64,000 bases of DNA from positions 372,001 through 436,000 of the forward strand of contig NZ_JACKZC010000002.1 in the NCBI RefSeq assembly GCF_014212495.1, written 5' to 3'. The notes under the pieces are model-generated. The model saw only the letters and a program-made list of their open reading frames with translations. It did no database searches and was not told where the DNA came from. The DNA comes from Pontibacter sp. Tf4 (lineage in GTDB: Bacteria; Bacteroidota; Bacteroidia; Cytophagales; Hymenobacteraceae). Below are positions 47,653 through 55,132 of this stretch, in pieces (within the stretch, counting starts at the first letter, position 1; every line of letters starts with the position of its first letter). A program made the translations under genes and the position numbers.

Positions 47653-48432
47653 CTATAAGAATCTGGATAATAAAACACTGATCGTTGTTATAACTGACAA
47701 TGTTAAACTCACATTCGCAATAAGGTTTTCCCTGATATTCCTGGCCGGCAGTGGATCAACAACAATCATATCATTCGGCTGCAGGTAGAAATTTGCCTGG
47801 GCAATGGTGTTATCATCCAGTAAACTGAACGTATACAGCTTGGCCTTCCCAGCTTCGTAGCGCACTAACTTTATTTGCCCACGATTAGCGTAGGGGGAAA
47901 AACCTCCGGCAGTTGCAATGGCTTCCATCACGTTAATATCATCCTGGTAAGTAGTAAACTGTCCTTGGCCGCCAACTTCACCTAACACGGTATAACGAAA
48001 AGTGAGTAAGCGTAAATTTACAGTTGGGTCGGAAAGAAATGGCTTTAAAGCTTCGGTCACTTTTGCTCGTGCTTCCGGCATAGTTAGACCTGATAAATTC
48101 ACCTTGCCAACCGCCGGAATCAGGATATTTCCCTCCGCATCCAACGTATACCCTTGCAGCACAGGATCTGTAGTGGTAGTAGCCGTAGTAGACTCTCCCA
48201 AAAAGTTATACTCCGCAGGTGTAGTGGTTTGCACCTTTAAAGAAAGCACATCGCCGGGCTTTAAGGTATATACAGGGCGCTGCAGATCAAAAGACTTAAG
48301 CAATGCATCTGCATTAGCCTGATCTTTCGGGTCGGGCTTGTCTTGTAGTAGCAGTAATTTTTTTTGTGGCACACAGGATGCAAACAGTAGCATACCCAGC
48401 AGCACACAAACTATAGAAAGGGTGTTTCGCAT
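47653..48432 (-). CDS. Wza-like polysaccharide export outer-membrane lipoprotein
   Basis: The 259-residue protein begins with a lipoprotein signal (LLGMLLFASC, Cys at about 20) and has the Poly_export domain opening YTLKPGDVLSLKVQ followed by an SLBB domain (YTVLGEVGGQGQFTTY to PNDMIVVDPLP). It forms the outer-membrane part of a polysaccharide export channel that partners the Wzc-like kinase encoded next. The C-terminus has a hydrophobic helix (VSLTLSVITTISVLL), which in Wza forms the outer-membrane pore. This is the first gene of the leftward locus; no exact TAnnTTTG box is seen in its 134-base upstream gap. Confidence 0.94.
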   Translation of the reverse strand: MRNTLSIVCVLLGMLLFASCVPQKKLLLLQDKPDPKDQANADALLKSFDLQRPVYTLKPGDVLSLKVQTTTPAEYNFLGESTTATTTTDPVLQGYTLDAEGNILIPAVGKVNLSGLTMPEARAKVTEALKPFLSDPTVNLRLLTFRYTVLGEVGGQGQFTTYQDDINVMEAIATAGGFSPYANRGQIKLVRYEAGKAKLYTFSLLDDNTIAQANFYLQPNDMIVVDPLPARNIRENLIANVSLTLSVITTISVLLSRFL

Positions 48433-48566
48433 TTTAAAGTGCTTCTACACTGTAGGTTTATAGTTCAGCAAGCACCTGAAAAGATGCTTATAGTATTTTC
48501 AACTAATAAAATTACTAAGAAAATCTCTCTAAGATACTCTAAAACTCACAAATTATAACATAGACC

Positions 48567-49457
48567 TTAAAAATTAACCTGTACTCCGTTGGTTATAGCA
48601 TACACAAAACGTGTAACGGGCACTATCGGTCTGTCTTCGTAGGTGCAATTAAATCCTGTTTTAAAAGAGAGAAGTGTATTTAGTTTGAATAGCAGGTTCA
48701 AATCGCCGCTTACTCTGTTCCGGAAAGCATCTATTTCTGTATCATAGCCTGTCTGGTAATACACAATCCCTTCTAAATTTACATGGCTGTTCAGAGCTGC
48801 TTTTGTGCTGACATAGTTGGTTATCTTTAGTAAATCAGACTTCAGGATCACTTCTCCTTCTTCCGGAGACTGCCACGTTTCGTGTTCCTGCATAAGACCG
48901 GTACCAGCATATAAGTTAACCTTTTCTTGCCTTAAAACTGCAAGCCTCACTCCTGCCCCTGCTAATGCGCGCAGATCTAAGCCACGCGCTTTGTCTGCCT
49001 GAAACTGGGTAAAAAGTTCATAAGAAAGGCGGCGTTGACGTAACAAATTGACCCGAAAGTGGGCATAACCGTTGCTGGCTACCGTATTGCGCAATTCCTG
49101 ATTGTCATAGTTAATAAGCAGATAATTATAATAGGTCAGGAGCAGGTAACTATGCTTGGGCGAAATATAGGCAACATCGCCGTTAAACGTAAGCTGCAGG
49201 TAGTTGTTAGGGTTGTCTTTGCCGGCGTTGCGATTGAACATCGAGAAATTTATACCGGTTTTACCTGTAATATAATTAGCAGAGTCCTGTTCTACTCTGG
49301 CACGTTCGATGTTCAGAATCTGGGCTGATGTGGTGGTACCTGATGCAACTATAAAAGGAAGCACAAAGGCAATTGTTAATAAATAACTGCTTTTATAACA
49401 GCCTATAGTTTTGAAACCGGAAAGAGTAGTGTATGATAAAGGCAATAAGTTAAACAT
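48567..49457 (-). CDS. Outer-membrane beta-barrel protein (DUF481-like)
   Basis: The 296-residue product has a signal-type hydrophobic segment around residues 24-43 and then strands typical of a barrel: YLQLTFNGDVAYIS, HSYLLLTYYNYLLINYD, LSYELFTQFQADKARGLDLR and LAGAGVRLAVL. The pattern resembles DUF481 (YdiY-like) outer-membrane proteins. It ends in Asn-Phe, the usual terminal aromatic for barrel assembly. The first ATG may be too early; a later start near MFNLLPLSYTTLSGF is not clear. It lies before the export gene in the same direction and may or may not belong to the locus. Confidence 0.7.
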   Translation of the reverse strand: MFNLLPLSYTTLSGFKTIGCYKSSYLLTIAFVLPFIVASGTTTSAQILNIERARVEQDSANYITGKTGINFSMFNRNAGKDNPNNYLQLTFNGDVAYISPKHSYLLLTYYNYLLINYDNQELRNTVASNGYAHFRVNLLRQRRLSYELFTQFQADKARGLDLRALAGAGVRLAVLRQEKVNLYAGTGLMQEHETWQSPEEGEVILKSDLLKITNYVSTKAALNSHVNLEGIVYYQTGYDTEIDAFRNRVSGDLNLLFKLNTLLSFKTGFNCTYEDRPIVPVTRFVYAITNGVQVNF

Positions 49458-49580
49458 AGTTCAAGTCTACTGCATATCTCCCGGATTGCCAAAAGCAACC
49501 GGATTTTTATGGCTTCAGGATAAACTATGGTTTGCTACTCTGGCTGTAAATCTGCAGTTTTGATTTCCTAAAACCAACTT

Positions 49581-50240
49581 ATGCTGACACAACAGGAAAT
49601 TATCAATCAAACAGCAGAACATGTAAAGCACCTTTTAACCGGCGAGGGCTCAGGACACGACTGGTGGCATATTCTGCGTGTATGGAACAATGCTAAAACG
49701 ATAGCGGCAAACGAAAAAGCGGACCAGTATATAGTTGAGTTAGCCGCACTGCTGCACGACATCGGTGATCATAAATTCCATAACGGTGATGAGACAGTTG
49801 GTCCGCGTATGGCTGCAGAATGGCTAAGCGGTTTGCAGGTACAACAGGAAGTGATCACGCATATCACAACTATAATAAAGGAGCTATCCTTCAAAGGTGC
49901 CGGTACAACTTCAGAGATGAGCAGCCTGGAGGGTTGTATTGTGCAGGACGCTGACCGTCTGGATGCCATTGGTGCTATCGGCATAGCGCGCACCTTTGCG
50001 TATGGCGGACACAAGAACCGCGAGATGTATAACCCGGAGATCGCCCCGGTACTACATGATTCGTTTGAAGCTTACAAGAACAGCACCGCTCCTACCATCA
50101 ACCACTTTTACGAAAAGCTTTTACTCCTGAAAGACCGGATGCACACAAACACAGCTAAAACTATGGCCACGCAAAGGCATCAGTTTATGGAAACGTACCT
50201 GCAGCAGTTCTTTGCAGAATGGGAAGTCGCTACTTGTTGA
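49581..50240 (+). CDS. HD-domain phosphohydrolase
   Basis: The 219-residue protein is an HD-superfamily metal-dependent phosphohydrolase. H30 in GHDWWHILRV, the paired H59-D60 in LLHDIGDHKF and the distal Asp in QDADRLDAIGAIGIAR are all present, so the active site looks complete. It resembles the YedJ/YpgQ group of small HD proteins, for which nucleotide phosphatase activity has been reported; the substrate here is unknown. It is divergent from the barrel-protein gene and convergent with the DUF4136 gene; the gap to the latter holds two CTATAG palindromes. Confidence 0.92.
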   Translation: MLTQQEIINQTAEHVKHLLTGEGSGHDWWHILRVWNNAKTIAANEKADQYIVELAALLHDIGDHKFHNGDETVGPRMAAEWLSGLQVQQEVITHITTIIKELSFKGAGTTSEMSSLEGCIVQDADRLDAIGAIGIARTFAYGGHKNREMYNPEIAPVLHDSFEAYKNSTAPTINHFYEKLLLLKDRMHTNTAKTMATQRHQFMETYLQQFFAEWEVATC

Positions 50241-50300
50241 TACAGTTAAACCAGCACTTTACAAATACGACTATAGTTTACTATAGTTTAGAGCATTATA

Positions 50301-50903
50301 TTACCGTGAACGGACAGGCGCCAAAAGTTTTTCTACCTCGCTGAGCACCGTTTTATAGTTTACCTTAAAATTACTGAATGCGCCTTCCGTCCAGCCGCGC
50401 CACACCAGCTCTTTAGTTTTCGGGTCGATCATGTCCACGATCAGGGTGCCACTTTTGTAAAGGTCCACAGCTCTGTAGCCGGGCAAATCGCTGTGCTTAT
50501 AGTTGTAGCGATAACCCGCCATGTAGGCATAACTATAGCCAAAGCCATCCAGGTAAGCCTGCGCTATGTCCTTTTCCAACGGTACCGATACGCTCACATC
50601 ATATGCGATCAACACATCCGCATTGCCGGAAGCTGCTTTAGTAAAACCTTTCTTCTGAAGTTCTGTTTCGATGGCAGTGCGTATGTGCTTGTCCAGCGCG
50701 GCACTATAGCCTTCGTCGTAAGCGGCAGGGGCAGCAGGTTGCTCCTGGAACCAGGCAAACGACTGCAGGTTTTCAGTTAACGCTCCGGTAGCGAGCACAG
50801 CATTTGGTTTAGAGGAAACCGAACTGGCAACACAGCCGCTCAGCAGGAGCAGCACAGGCAGATAAAAAAACAGAACTATAGTACGCTTTTTCATAGAATA
50901 CAT
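50301..50903 (-). CDS. DUF4136 lipoprotein
   Basis: The 200-residue protein has a lipoprotein signal (LFFYLPVLLLLSGC) followed by a DUF4136 domain with FAWFQEQPAAP, LQKKGFTKAASGNADVLIAY, LIVDMIDPKTKELVWRGWTE and VNYKTVLSEVEKLL, all characteristic. The function is unknown; these are envelope lipoproteins widespread in Bacteroidota. An ATG nine bases into the frame could also be the start. Three CTATAG cores lie inside the gene or its signal-peptide region. Confidence 0.9.
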   Translation of the reverse strand: MYSMKKRTIVLFFYLPVLLLLSGCVASSVSSKPNAVLATGALTENLQSFAWFQEQPAAPAAYDEGYSAALDKHIRTAIETELQKKGFTKAASGNADVLIAYDVSVSVPLEKDIAQAYLDGFGYSYAYMAGYRYNYKHSDLPGYRAVDLYKSGTLIVDMIDPKTKELVWRGWTEGAFSNFKVNYKTVLSEVEKLLAPVRSR

Positions 50904-50988
50904 TTTATGCTCATACGCGGGTTAGCAGGCTTATAGTTTTAAAGCTGCGCATTACCAGCCCAAAGTTAGCATTCTGTTTCTATTGGTG

Positions 50989-50999
50989 ATGATTATCAT
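50989..50999. promoter_or_regulatory. ATGATTATCAT near-palindrome, Fur-box-like
   Basis: The site lies in the divergent gap between the DUF4136 gene and the CoA-transferase gene. It resembles the core of a Fur box (GATAATGATTATC-like) but matches only about 11 bases. No Fur-regulated function is obvious nearby. Confidence 0.2.
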
Positions 51000-51087
51000 T
51001 TTAAAAATCGCCGAACGGCTATAGTTTGCAGCATAATTGATAACAACTACAGGCTTATAAAGGTATAGTCTGAAAAAAAACTGAACT

Positions 51088-52377
51088 ATGGCAACTCAAA
51101 CCCCGGTATATACTACCGCTGAAGAAGCGCTTTCTGTCATTAATTCCGGCGACAGAGTTTTTTTACATGGCAGCGCCGCAACTCCCCAATACATGATACG
51201 AAAACTGGCCGAACGTGCCGATAAGCTTCGGGATGTAGAACTTGTAAGCATCAGTACTTTTGGAGAAATGGAATGCGCCGAAGAACGTTATGCAGAGTCG
51301 TTTTATATAAACTCACTGTTCGTGTCGGCAAACGTGCGCGATGCTGTAAACAGTGGCCGTGGCGACTATGTTCCGATCTTTCTGAGCGAGATTCCGCAGC
51401 TTTTCCGCTTAGGCATCATGCCGCTGGATGTAGCTATAGTTCACGTATCGCCGCCTGACAGGCACGGCTACTGCTCGCTGGGTGTATCTGTAGACATTGC
51501 CCGCCAGGCCGTGAAAAGCGCGAAATACGTAATAGCCCAGGTAAACCCGCAAATGCCACGCACCCACGGCGACGCCCTGATACATGTTCGCCGCTTTAAT
51601 GCACTGGTTGAGGTAAACGAGCCCCTTCCAGAAGTTGACTATAGTTCCCGCATCACTGAAACCGAGGAAAGAATAGGTAGAAATGTGGCTGAACTGGTAG
51701 AAGACAGAGCTACCCTGCAAATGGGCATAGGCGCTATACCGGATGCGGTACTACGAAGCCTGACAAACCACAAGGGGCTTGGCATCCATACCGAAATGTT
51801 CTCTAACGGACTTCTGCCGCTGATCGAAAAAGGCGTGATCACGAACGAATTTAAAAAGGTTCTGCCTGGCCGTATTGCCACTGCATTTATTGCCGGTAAC
51901 CGCGATTTATATGATTACGTGGATGACAACCCGCTGATCACGATGCACAGCACTGATTTTGTGAACGATGTGGCTGTTATTAAAACAAACCCTAAAGCTA
52001 CGGCCATCAACAGTGCGATTGAGATAGACCTTACCGGCCAGGTAGTTTCTGACTCGATCGGTACGTACCAGTTCTCAGGTGTAGGCGGACAGATGGACTT
52101 TATCCGCGGCGCTGCGCTATCAAAAGGTGGCAAGCCTATTATCGCACTGCCTTCGGTTACGCATAAAGGTGTGTCGCGCATTACGCCGTTCCTGAACCCG
52201 GGCGGTGGTGTGGTTACAACAAGGGCGCACGTACACTATGTGGTAACAGAATATGGTGTGGCTTATTTGTACGGCAAAAACCTGCGCCAGCGCGCAAAAG
52301 CACTTATCGATATTGCGCACCCTGACCACCGCGAGCGACTGAGCGAAGAAGCATTCAAACGATTTAAAACTTTATAG
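51088..52377 (+). CDS. Acetyl-CoA hydrolase/transferase (4-hydroxybutyrate CoA-transferase-like)
   Basis: The 429-residue CoA-transferase moves CoA between acyl groups, with acetyl-CoA as usual partner. The active-site Glu is expected at E236 in GIHTEMFSNG; oxyanion and CoA-binding loops are MGIGAIPDAVL and FSGVGGQMDF. The length and motifs fit the Cat1/4-hydroxybutyrate CoA-transferase family; the acid substrate cannot be read off. It is the first rightward gene after the DUF4136 lipoprotein and probably monocistronic; a perfect inverted repeat separates it from the DUF1206 gene. Confidence 0.93.
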   Translation: MATQTPVYTTAEEALSVINSGDRVFLHGSAATPQYMIRKLAERADKLRDVELVSISTFGEMECAEERYAESFYINSLFVSANVRDAVNSGRGDYVPIFLSEIPQLFRLGIMPLDVAIVHVSPPDRHGYCSLGVSVDIARQAVKSAKYVIAQVNPQMPRTHGDALIHVRRFNALVEVNEPLPEVDYSSRITETEERIGRNVAELVEDRATLQMGIGAIPDAVLRSLTNHKGLGIHTEMFSNGLLPLIEKGVITNEFKKVLPGRIATAFIAGNRDLYDYVDDNPLITMHSTDFVNDVAVIKTNPKATAINSAIEIDLTGQVVSDSIGTYQFSGVGGQMDFIRGAALSKGGKPIIALPSVTHKGVSRITPFLNPGGGVVTTRAHVHYVVTEYGVAYLYGKNLRQRAKALIDIAHPDHRERLSEEAFKRFKTL

Positions 52378-52397
52378 GCTGCGACATAACTAAAACA

Positions 52398-52449
52398 TAT
52401 ATTCACTCGTGTATATGGCTGAAAACAACTATATACACGAGTGAATATA
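52398..52449. promoter_or_regulatory. Perfect 19-bp inverted repeat over the DUF1206 start
   Basis: TATATTCACTCGTGTATAT at 52398-52416 and its exact complement at 52431-52449 are separated by 14 bases. The right arm contains the GTG start codon (52441-52443) of the DUF1206 gene. Each arm is itself a near-palindrome, TATnCACnnGTGnATA, so the site may be a hairpin in RNA or two operator copies in DNA with centres 33 bases apart. No T run follows the right arm, so it is not a typical terminator. Confidence 0.85.
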
Positions 52450-53262
52450 ACGCATCACATCCCTTCCCCCCCGCCCCGTTGGGTAAAAAACATGGCCAGA
52501 TTTGGCCTGACAGCAAAAGGCGTAGTTTATTGCCTTGTAGGTATACTTGCCTTTATGGCAGCCTTTGAACTGGGCGGTAAATCAACTGAAAATTCAGATA
52601 AAACAGGGGTTTTTCAGTTCGTAATGGAGCAATCCTTCGGGAAAGTACTGCTGGCCCTCATAGCAGTTGGCCTGCTTTGCTATACCTTATGGCGCCTGAT
52701 ACAGGCCATAAAGGACCCAAGCCAATCGGCTAAAGGTATAGGCAAACGGTTGCGCTACGCTTTTAGTGGGATAGTTTATGGCGGTCTGGCTTTTTATGCC
52801 GCCAAGCTGGTGCTGGGCAGCGGCAGTGGCGGCAATAGCGATACCCGAGAAACTGTAGCCAGAGAATTGCTGCAGCAGCCTTTCGGGCAGTGGCTGGTAG
52901 GGATAGTGGCAGCAGGCACTGTAATTGCCGGCATCTACCAGATTTACCTCGGAGTATCAGACAAATATAAAAAGAATGTGCAGGAAGCCGGCCTGAAGCA
53001 CGAAGTAGAAAGCACCATGATCCGGGCCGGTAAGATAGGGTATGTGGCACGTGGTATCGTCTGGATCATTATCGGGTATTTGTTCCTGCGTGCAGCTTTG
53101 CAGTCAGATCCGGAAGAAGCAGGCGGTAGCGGAAGTGCCTTCACGTTTTTGGAGAATTCGTCCTATGGTTCATTCCTGCTGGGTGCTGTCGCGCTGGGGC
53201 TTATCTGCTACGGAGTCTTTATGTTCATGCGTGCCCGTCACGAGGCCCTTGCGGTTCGCTAA
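52441..53262 (+). CDS. DUF1206 integral membrane protein
   Basis: The 273-residue protein holds three copies of the DUF1206 unit, each two membrane helices, beginning ARFGLTAKGVVYCLVGILAF, RYAFSGIVYGGLAFYAAK and GKIGYVARGIVWIIIGYLFL, hence six transmembrane segments. Function is unknown. The GTG start at 52441 is preferred: the next in-frame ATG at 52492 would remove PRWVKN just before the first unit, a segment that fits the family, and a stop at 52420 rules out anything longer. The GTG lies inside a perfect inverted repeat. Confidence 0.9.
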   Translation: MNITHHIPSPPPRWVKNMARFGLTAKGVVYCLVGILAFMAAFELGGKSTENSDKTGVFQFVMEQSFGKVLLALIAVGLLCYTLWRLIQAIKDPSQSAKGIGKRLRYAFSGIVYGGLAFYAAKLVLGSGSGGNSDTRETVARELLQQPFGQWLVGIVAAGTVIAGIYQIYLGVSDKYKKNVQEAGLKHEVESTMIRAGKIGYVARGIVWIIIGYLFLRAALQSDPEEAGGSGSAFTFLENSSYGSFLLGAVALGLICYGVFMFMRARHEALAVR

Positions 53263-53400
53263 CTAATTACTGCTATAGTTGTGTGGTGGCTGTACAGGCA
53301 GGCTCGCAACTATAGCATCTTATAACTATAGCCATCCGGTTGTTTCTGTAACTGTCAGTAACTATAGCCTTTAATCAAAACTATAAAAGTATACACAACG
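53263..53400. repeat. Gap with four CTATAG palindromes
   Basis: CTATAG occurs at about 53273, 53311, 53326 and 53361, mostly as AACTATAGC, in the gap after the DUF1206 gene. No terminator with a T run is visible; imperfect pairing between copies is possible. Confidence 0.6.
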
Positions 53401-53421
53401 GCATTCAACAGCCCTGCTTTC

Positions 53422-53452
53422 TTTCTGCAGAAAATTTTTAGTAGTATCTTTG
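53422..53452 (+). promoter_or_regulatory. Predicted promoter of the NtrC-type gene
   Basis: TATCTTTG at 53445-53452 is an exact TAnnTTTG box, 32 bases before the ATG, with TTTC at 53422-53425 in the -33 position (19-base spacer). Confidence 0.55.
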
Positions 53453-53483
53453 AAGCTATTGTATACTTGTTGGAAAGCAATAC

Positions 53484-54842
53484 ATGAAGAACAGCCCTTT
53501 TAAGATCTTCATTCTGGATGATGATGTTTGGTATAGTGAGTTGCTGGAGTATCATCTGTCCCTGAACCCTGATTACGAACTTAAGAAATTCCATTCGGCC
53601 AAAGACCTTTTTGCAAACCTGCACGAAGCCCCGGATGTAGTTACGGTAGACTATTCGTTGCCGGATCAGAACGGTGGCGAAGTGCTGAAAAAACTGAAAG
53701 CGCGGACTCCCGAAACACAGGTCGTTATCATTTCTGGTCAGGAAGATATAGCCACCGCCGTTAACCTGCTCAAGCAGGGTGCATACGACTATCTTGTAAA
53801 GGATGAGGATACGCCGGAGCGTCTCTGGAACACCATCCAGAAGATTCGGGAGACGGCATCGCTGCGCGAAGAAATAAACCACCTGCGCGAAGAGATCGGC
53901 CAGCGCTACGACTTCAGCAACGTGATCATCGGCAACAGCCCTGCCATTAAAAAGGTATTTACCCTGATGGATAAAGGCACCCGCACCAACATAACGGTAT
54001 CTATAAACGGAGAAACCGGTACTGGTAAAGAACTCGTAGCCAAAGCCATACACTATAACAGCCTTCGCAAAAAGCATCCTTATGTAGCCGTAAACGTCGC
54101 CGCTATTCCCAAAGAACTGATCGAGAGTGAATTGTTCGGTCATGAGAAAGGAGCATTTACCGGTGCCACCGCACGACGCATCGGTAAGTTTGAGGAAGCC
54201 AACAGAGGCACCATTTTCCTGGATGAAATAGGCGAACTGGACATAAGCCTGCAAGCCAAGCTGTTACGTGTGCTGCAGGAGCGGGAAATTACCAGAGTGG
54301 GCGGTAACTCAGTGGTGCCGGTAGATGCCCGGATTATAGTTGCAACACATAAAAACCTGGCCGAAGAAGTACAGAAAGGCACCTTCCGCGAGGACCTGTA
54401 CTATAGATTGCTGGGCTTGCCCATACACCTGCCTCCCCTGCGCGAGCGCGGCAGCGACATACTGGTACTTGCCCGTCATTTCATGGACGGCTTTGCAAAG
54501 GAAAACAAAATGCCACGCAAAAGTCTTTCCACGGCGGCGCAGGAAAAACTGCTCTCCTACCCTTTTCCGGGTAACGTGCGCGAACTACGTGCGCTGGTTG
54601 AGCTTGCCATGGTGCTTGCCGATGATGATGTAGTGCAGGCAGAGGACATTAACTTCTCGGTAACGAATAACAGCAAAGACCTGCTGTCGAAAGAAGAAAC
54701 GCTAAAAACCTATACAACCCGTATCATCCAGTATTTCCTGGATAAATACGACCATAACGTGCTGCTGGTGGCGGATAAACTTGATATTGGTAAGTCGACC
54801 ATTTACCGGATGATCCAGAACAACGAGCTCCATATTAAATAA
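53484..54842 (+). CDS. NtrC-type sigma-54-dependent response regulator
   Basis: The 452-residue activator has the standard three parts. The receiver domain (1-120) has phosphoacceptor D56 in TVDYSLPDQNG. The AAA+ domain has Walker A GETGTGKE at 176-183, the sigma-54 contact loop GAFTGA at 223-228 and Walker B FLDEIGEL. The C-terminal Fis-type helix-turn-helix is KLDIGKSTIYRMIQNNELHIK-like. It activates RNA polymerase carrying sigma-54 after phosphorylation. The large hybrid kinase downstream on the same strand is a candidate partner. It has its own predicted promoter. Confidence 0.95.
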   Translation: MKNSPFKIFILDDDVWYSELLEYHLSLNPDYELKKFHSAKDLFANLHEAPDVVTVDYSLPDQNGGEVLKKLKARTPETQVVIISGQEDIATAVNLLKQGAYDYLVKDEDTPERLWNTIQKIRETASLREEINHLREEIGQRYDFSNVIIGNSPAIKKVFTLMDKGTRTNITVSINGETGTGKELVAKAIHYNSLRKKHPYVAVNVAAIPKELIESELFGHEKGAFTGATARRIGKFEEANRGTIFLDEIGELDISLQAKLLRVLQEREITRVGGNSVVPVDARIIVATHKNLAEEVQKGTFREDLYYRLLGLPIHLPPLRERGSDILVLARHFMDGFAKENKMPRKSLSTAAQEKLLSYPFPGNVRELRALVELAMVLADDDVVQAEDINFSVTNNSKDLLSKEETLKTYTTRIIQYFLDKYDHNVLLVADKLDIGKSTIYRMIQNNELHIK

Positions 54843-54942
54843 GACCCGCCCGTGTTGCTGTTTTACATTCCAGCAATCGTCCATTCTTCCGCGCATCATC
54901 AGTTTAAAGTACTGCTTTGTGAGCGACTTGCTCACTTTTCCC

Positions 54943-54980
54943 GCCCATCAATCTATAGTTATAGCTATAGTTTGATGGGC
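54943..54980. repeat. 16-bp inverted repeat containing two CTATAG
   Basis: GCCCATCAAT-CTATAG at 54943-54958 pairs with CTATAG-TTTGATGGGC at 54965-54980 (one mismatch), loop of six. Two more CTATAG follow at about 54988 and 55010. It lies in the 290-base gap between the NtrC-type gene and the hybrid kinase gene and is probably the terminator of the former, though no strong T run follows. Confidence 0.7.
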
Positions 54981-55132
54981 AGAATTGCTATAGTTACAAA
55001 TTGTTAAGGCTATAGTTACATAATTTAAAACAGCTTGCTTTTTCAGTCAGTTTCTCTGAACAAATTTGATGTATAGCTGCTTAAATACGCCTATAATACA
55101 GTAACTTGCAGGCAAATTAAGTACCTACTTTA

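Noticed and set aside
19064..48432. Insertion sequence or integrase borders around the polysaccharide locus
   Set aside because: No transposase or integrase frame and no flanking direct repeats were seen at either end; foreign origin is argued only from composition.
51010..51030. AACTATAGTTTG-type sites as promoter -7 boxes (TA-n-TTTG)
   Set aside because: The spacing is three bases where TAnnTTTG has two, no TTG is found at -33 in most cases, and many copies lie inside coding regions.
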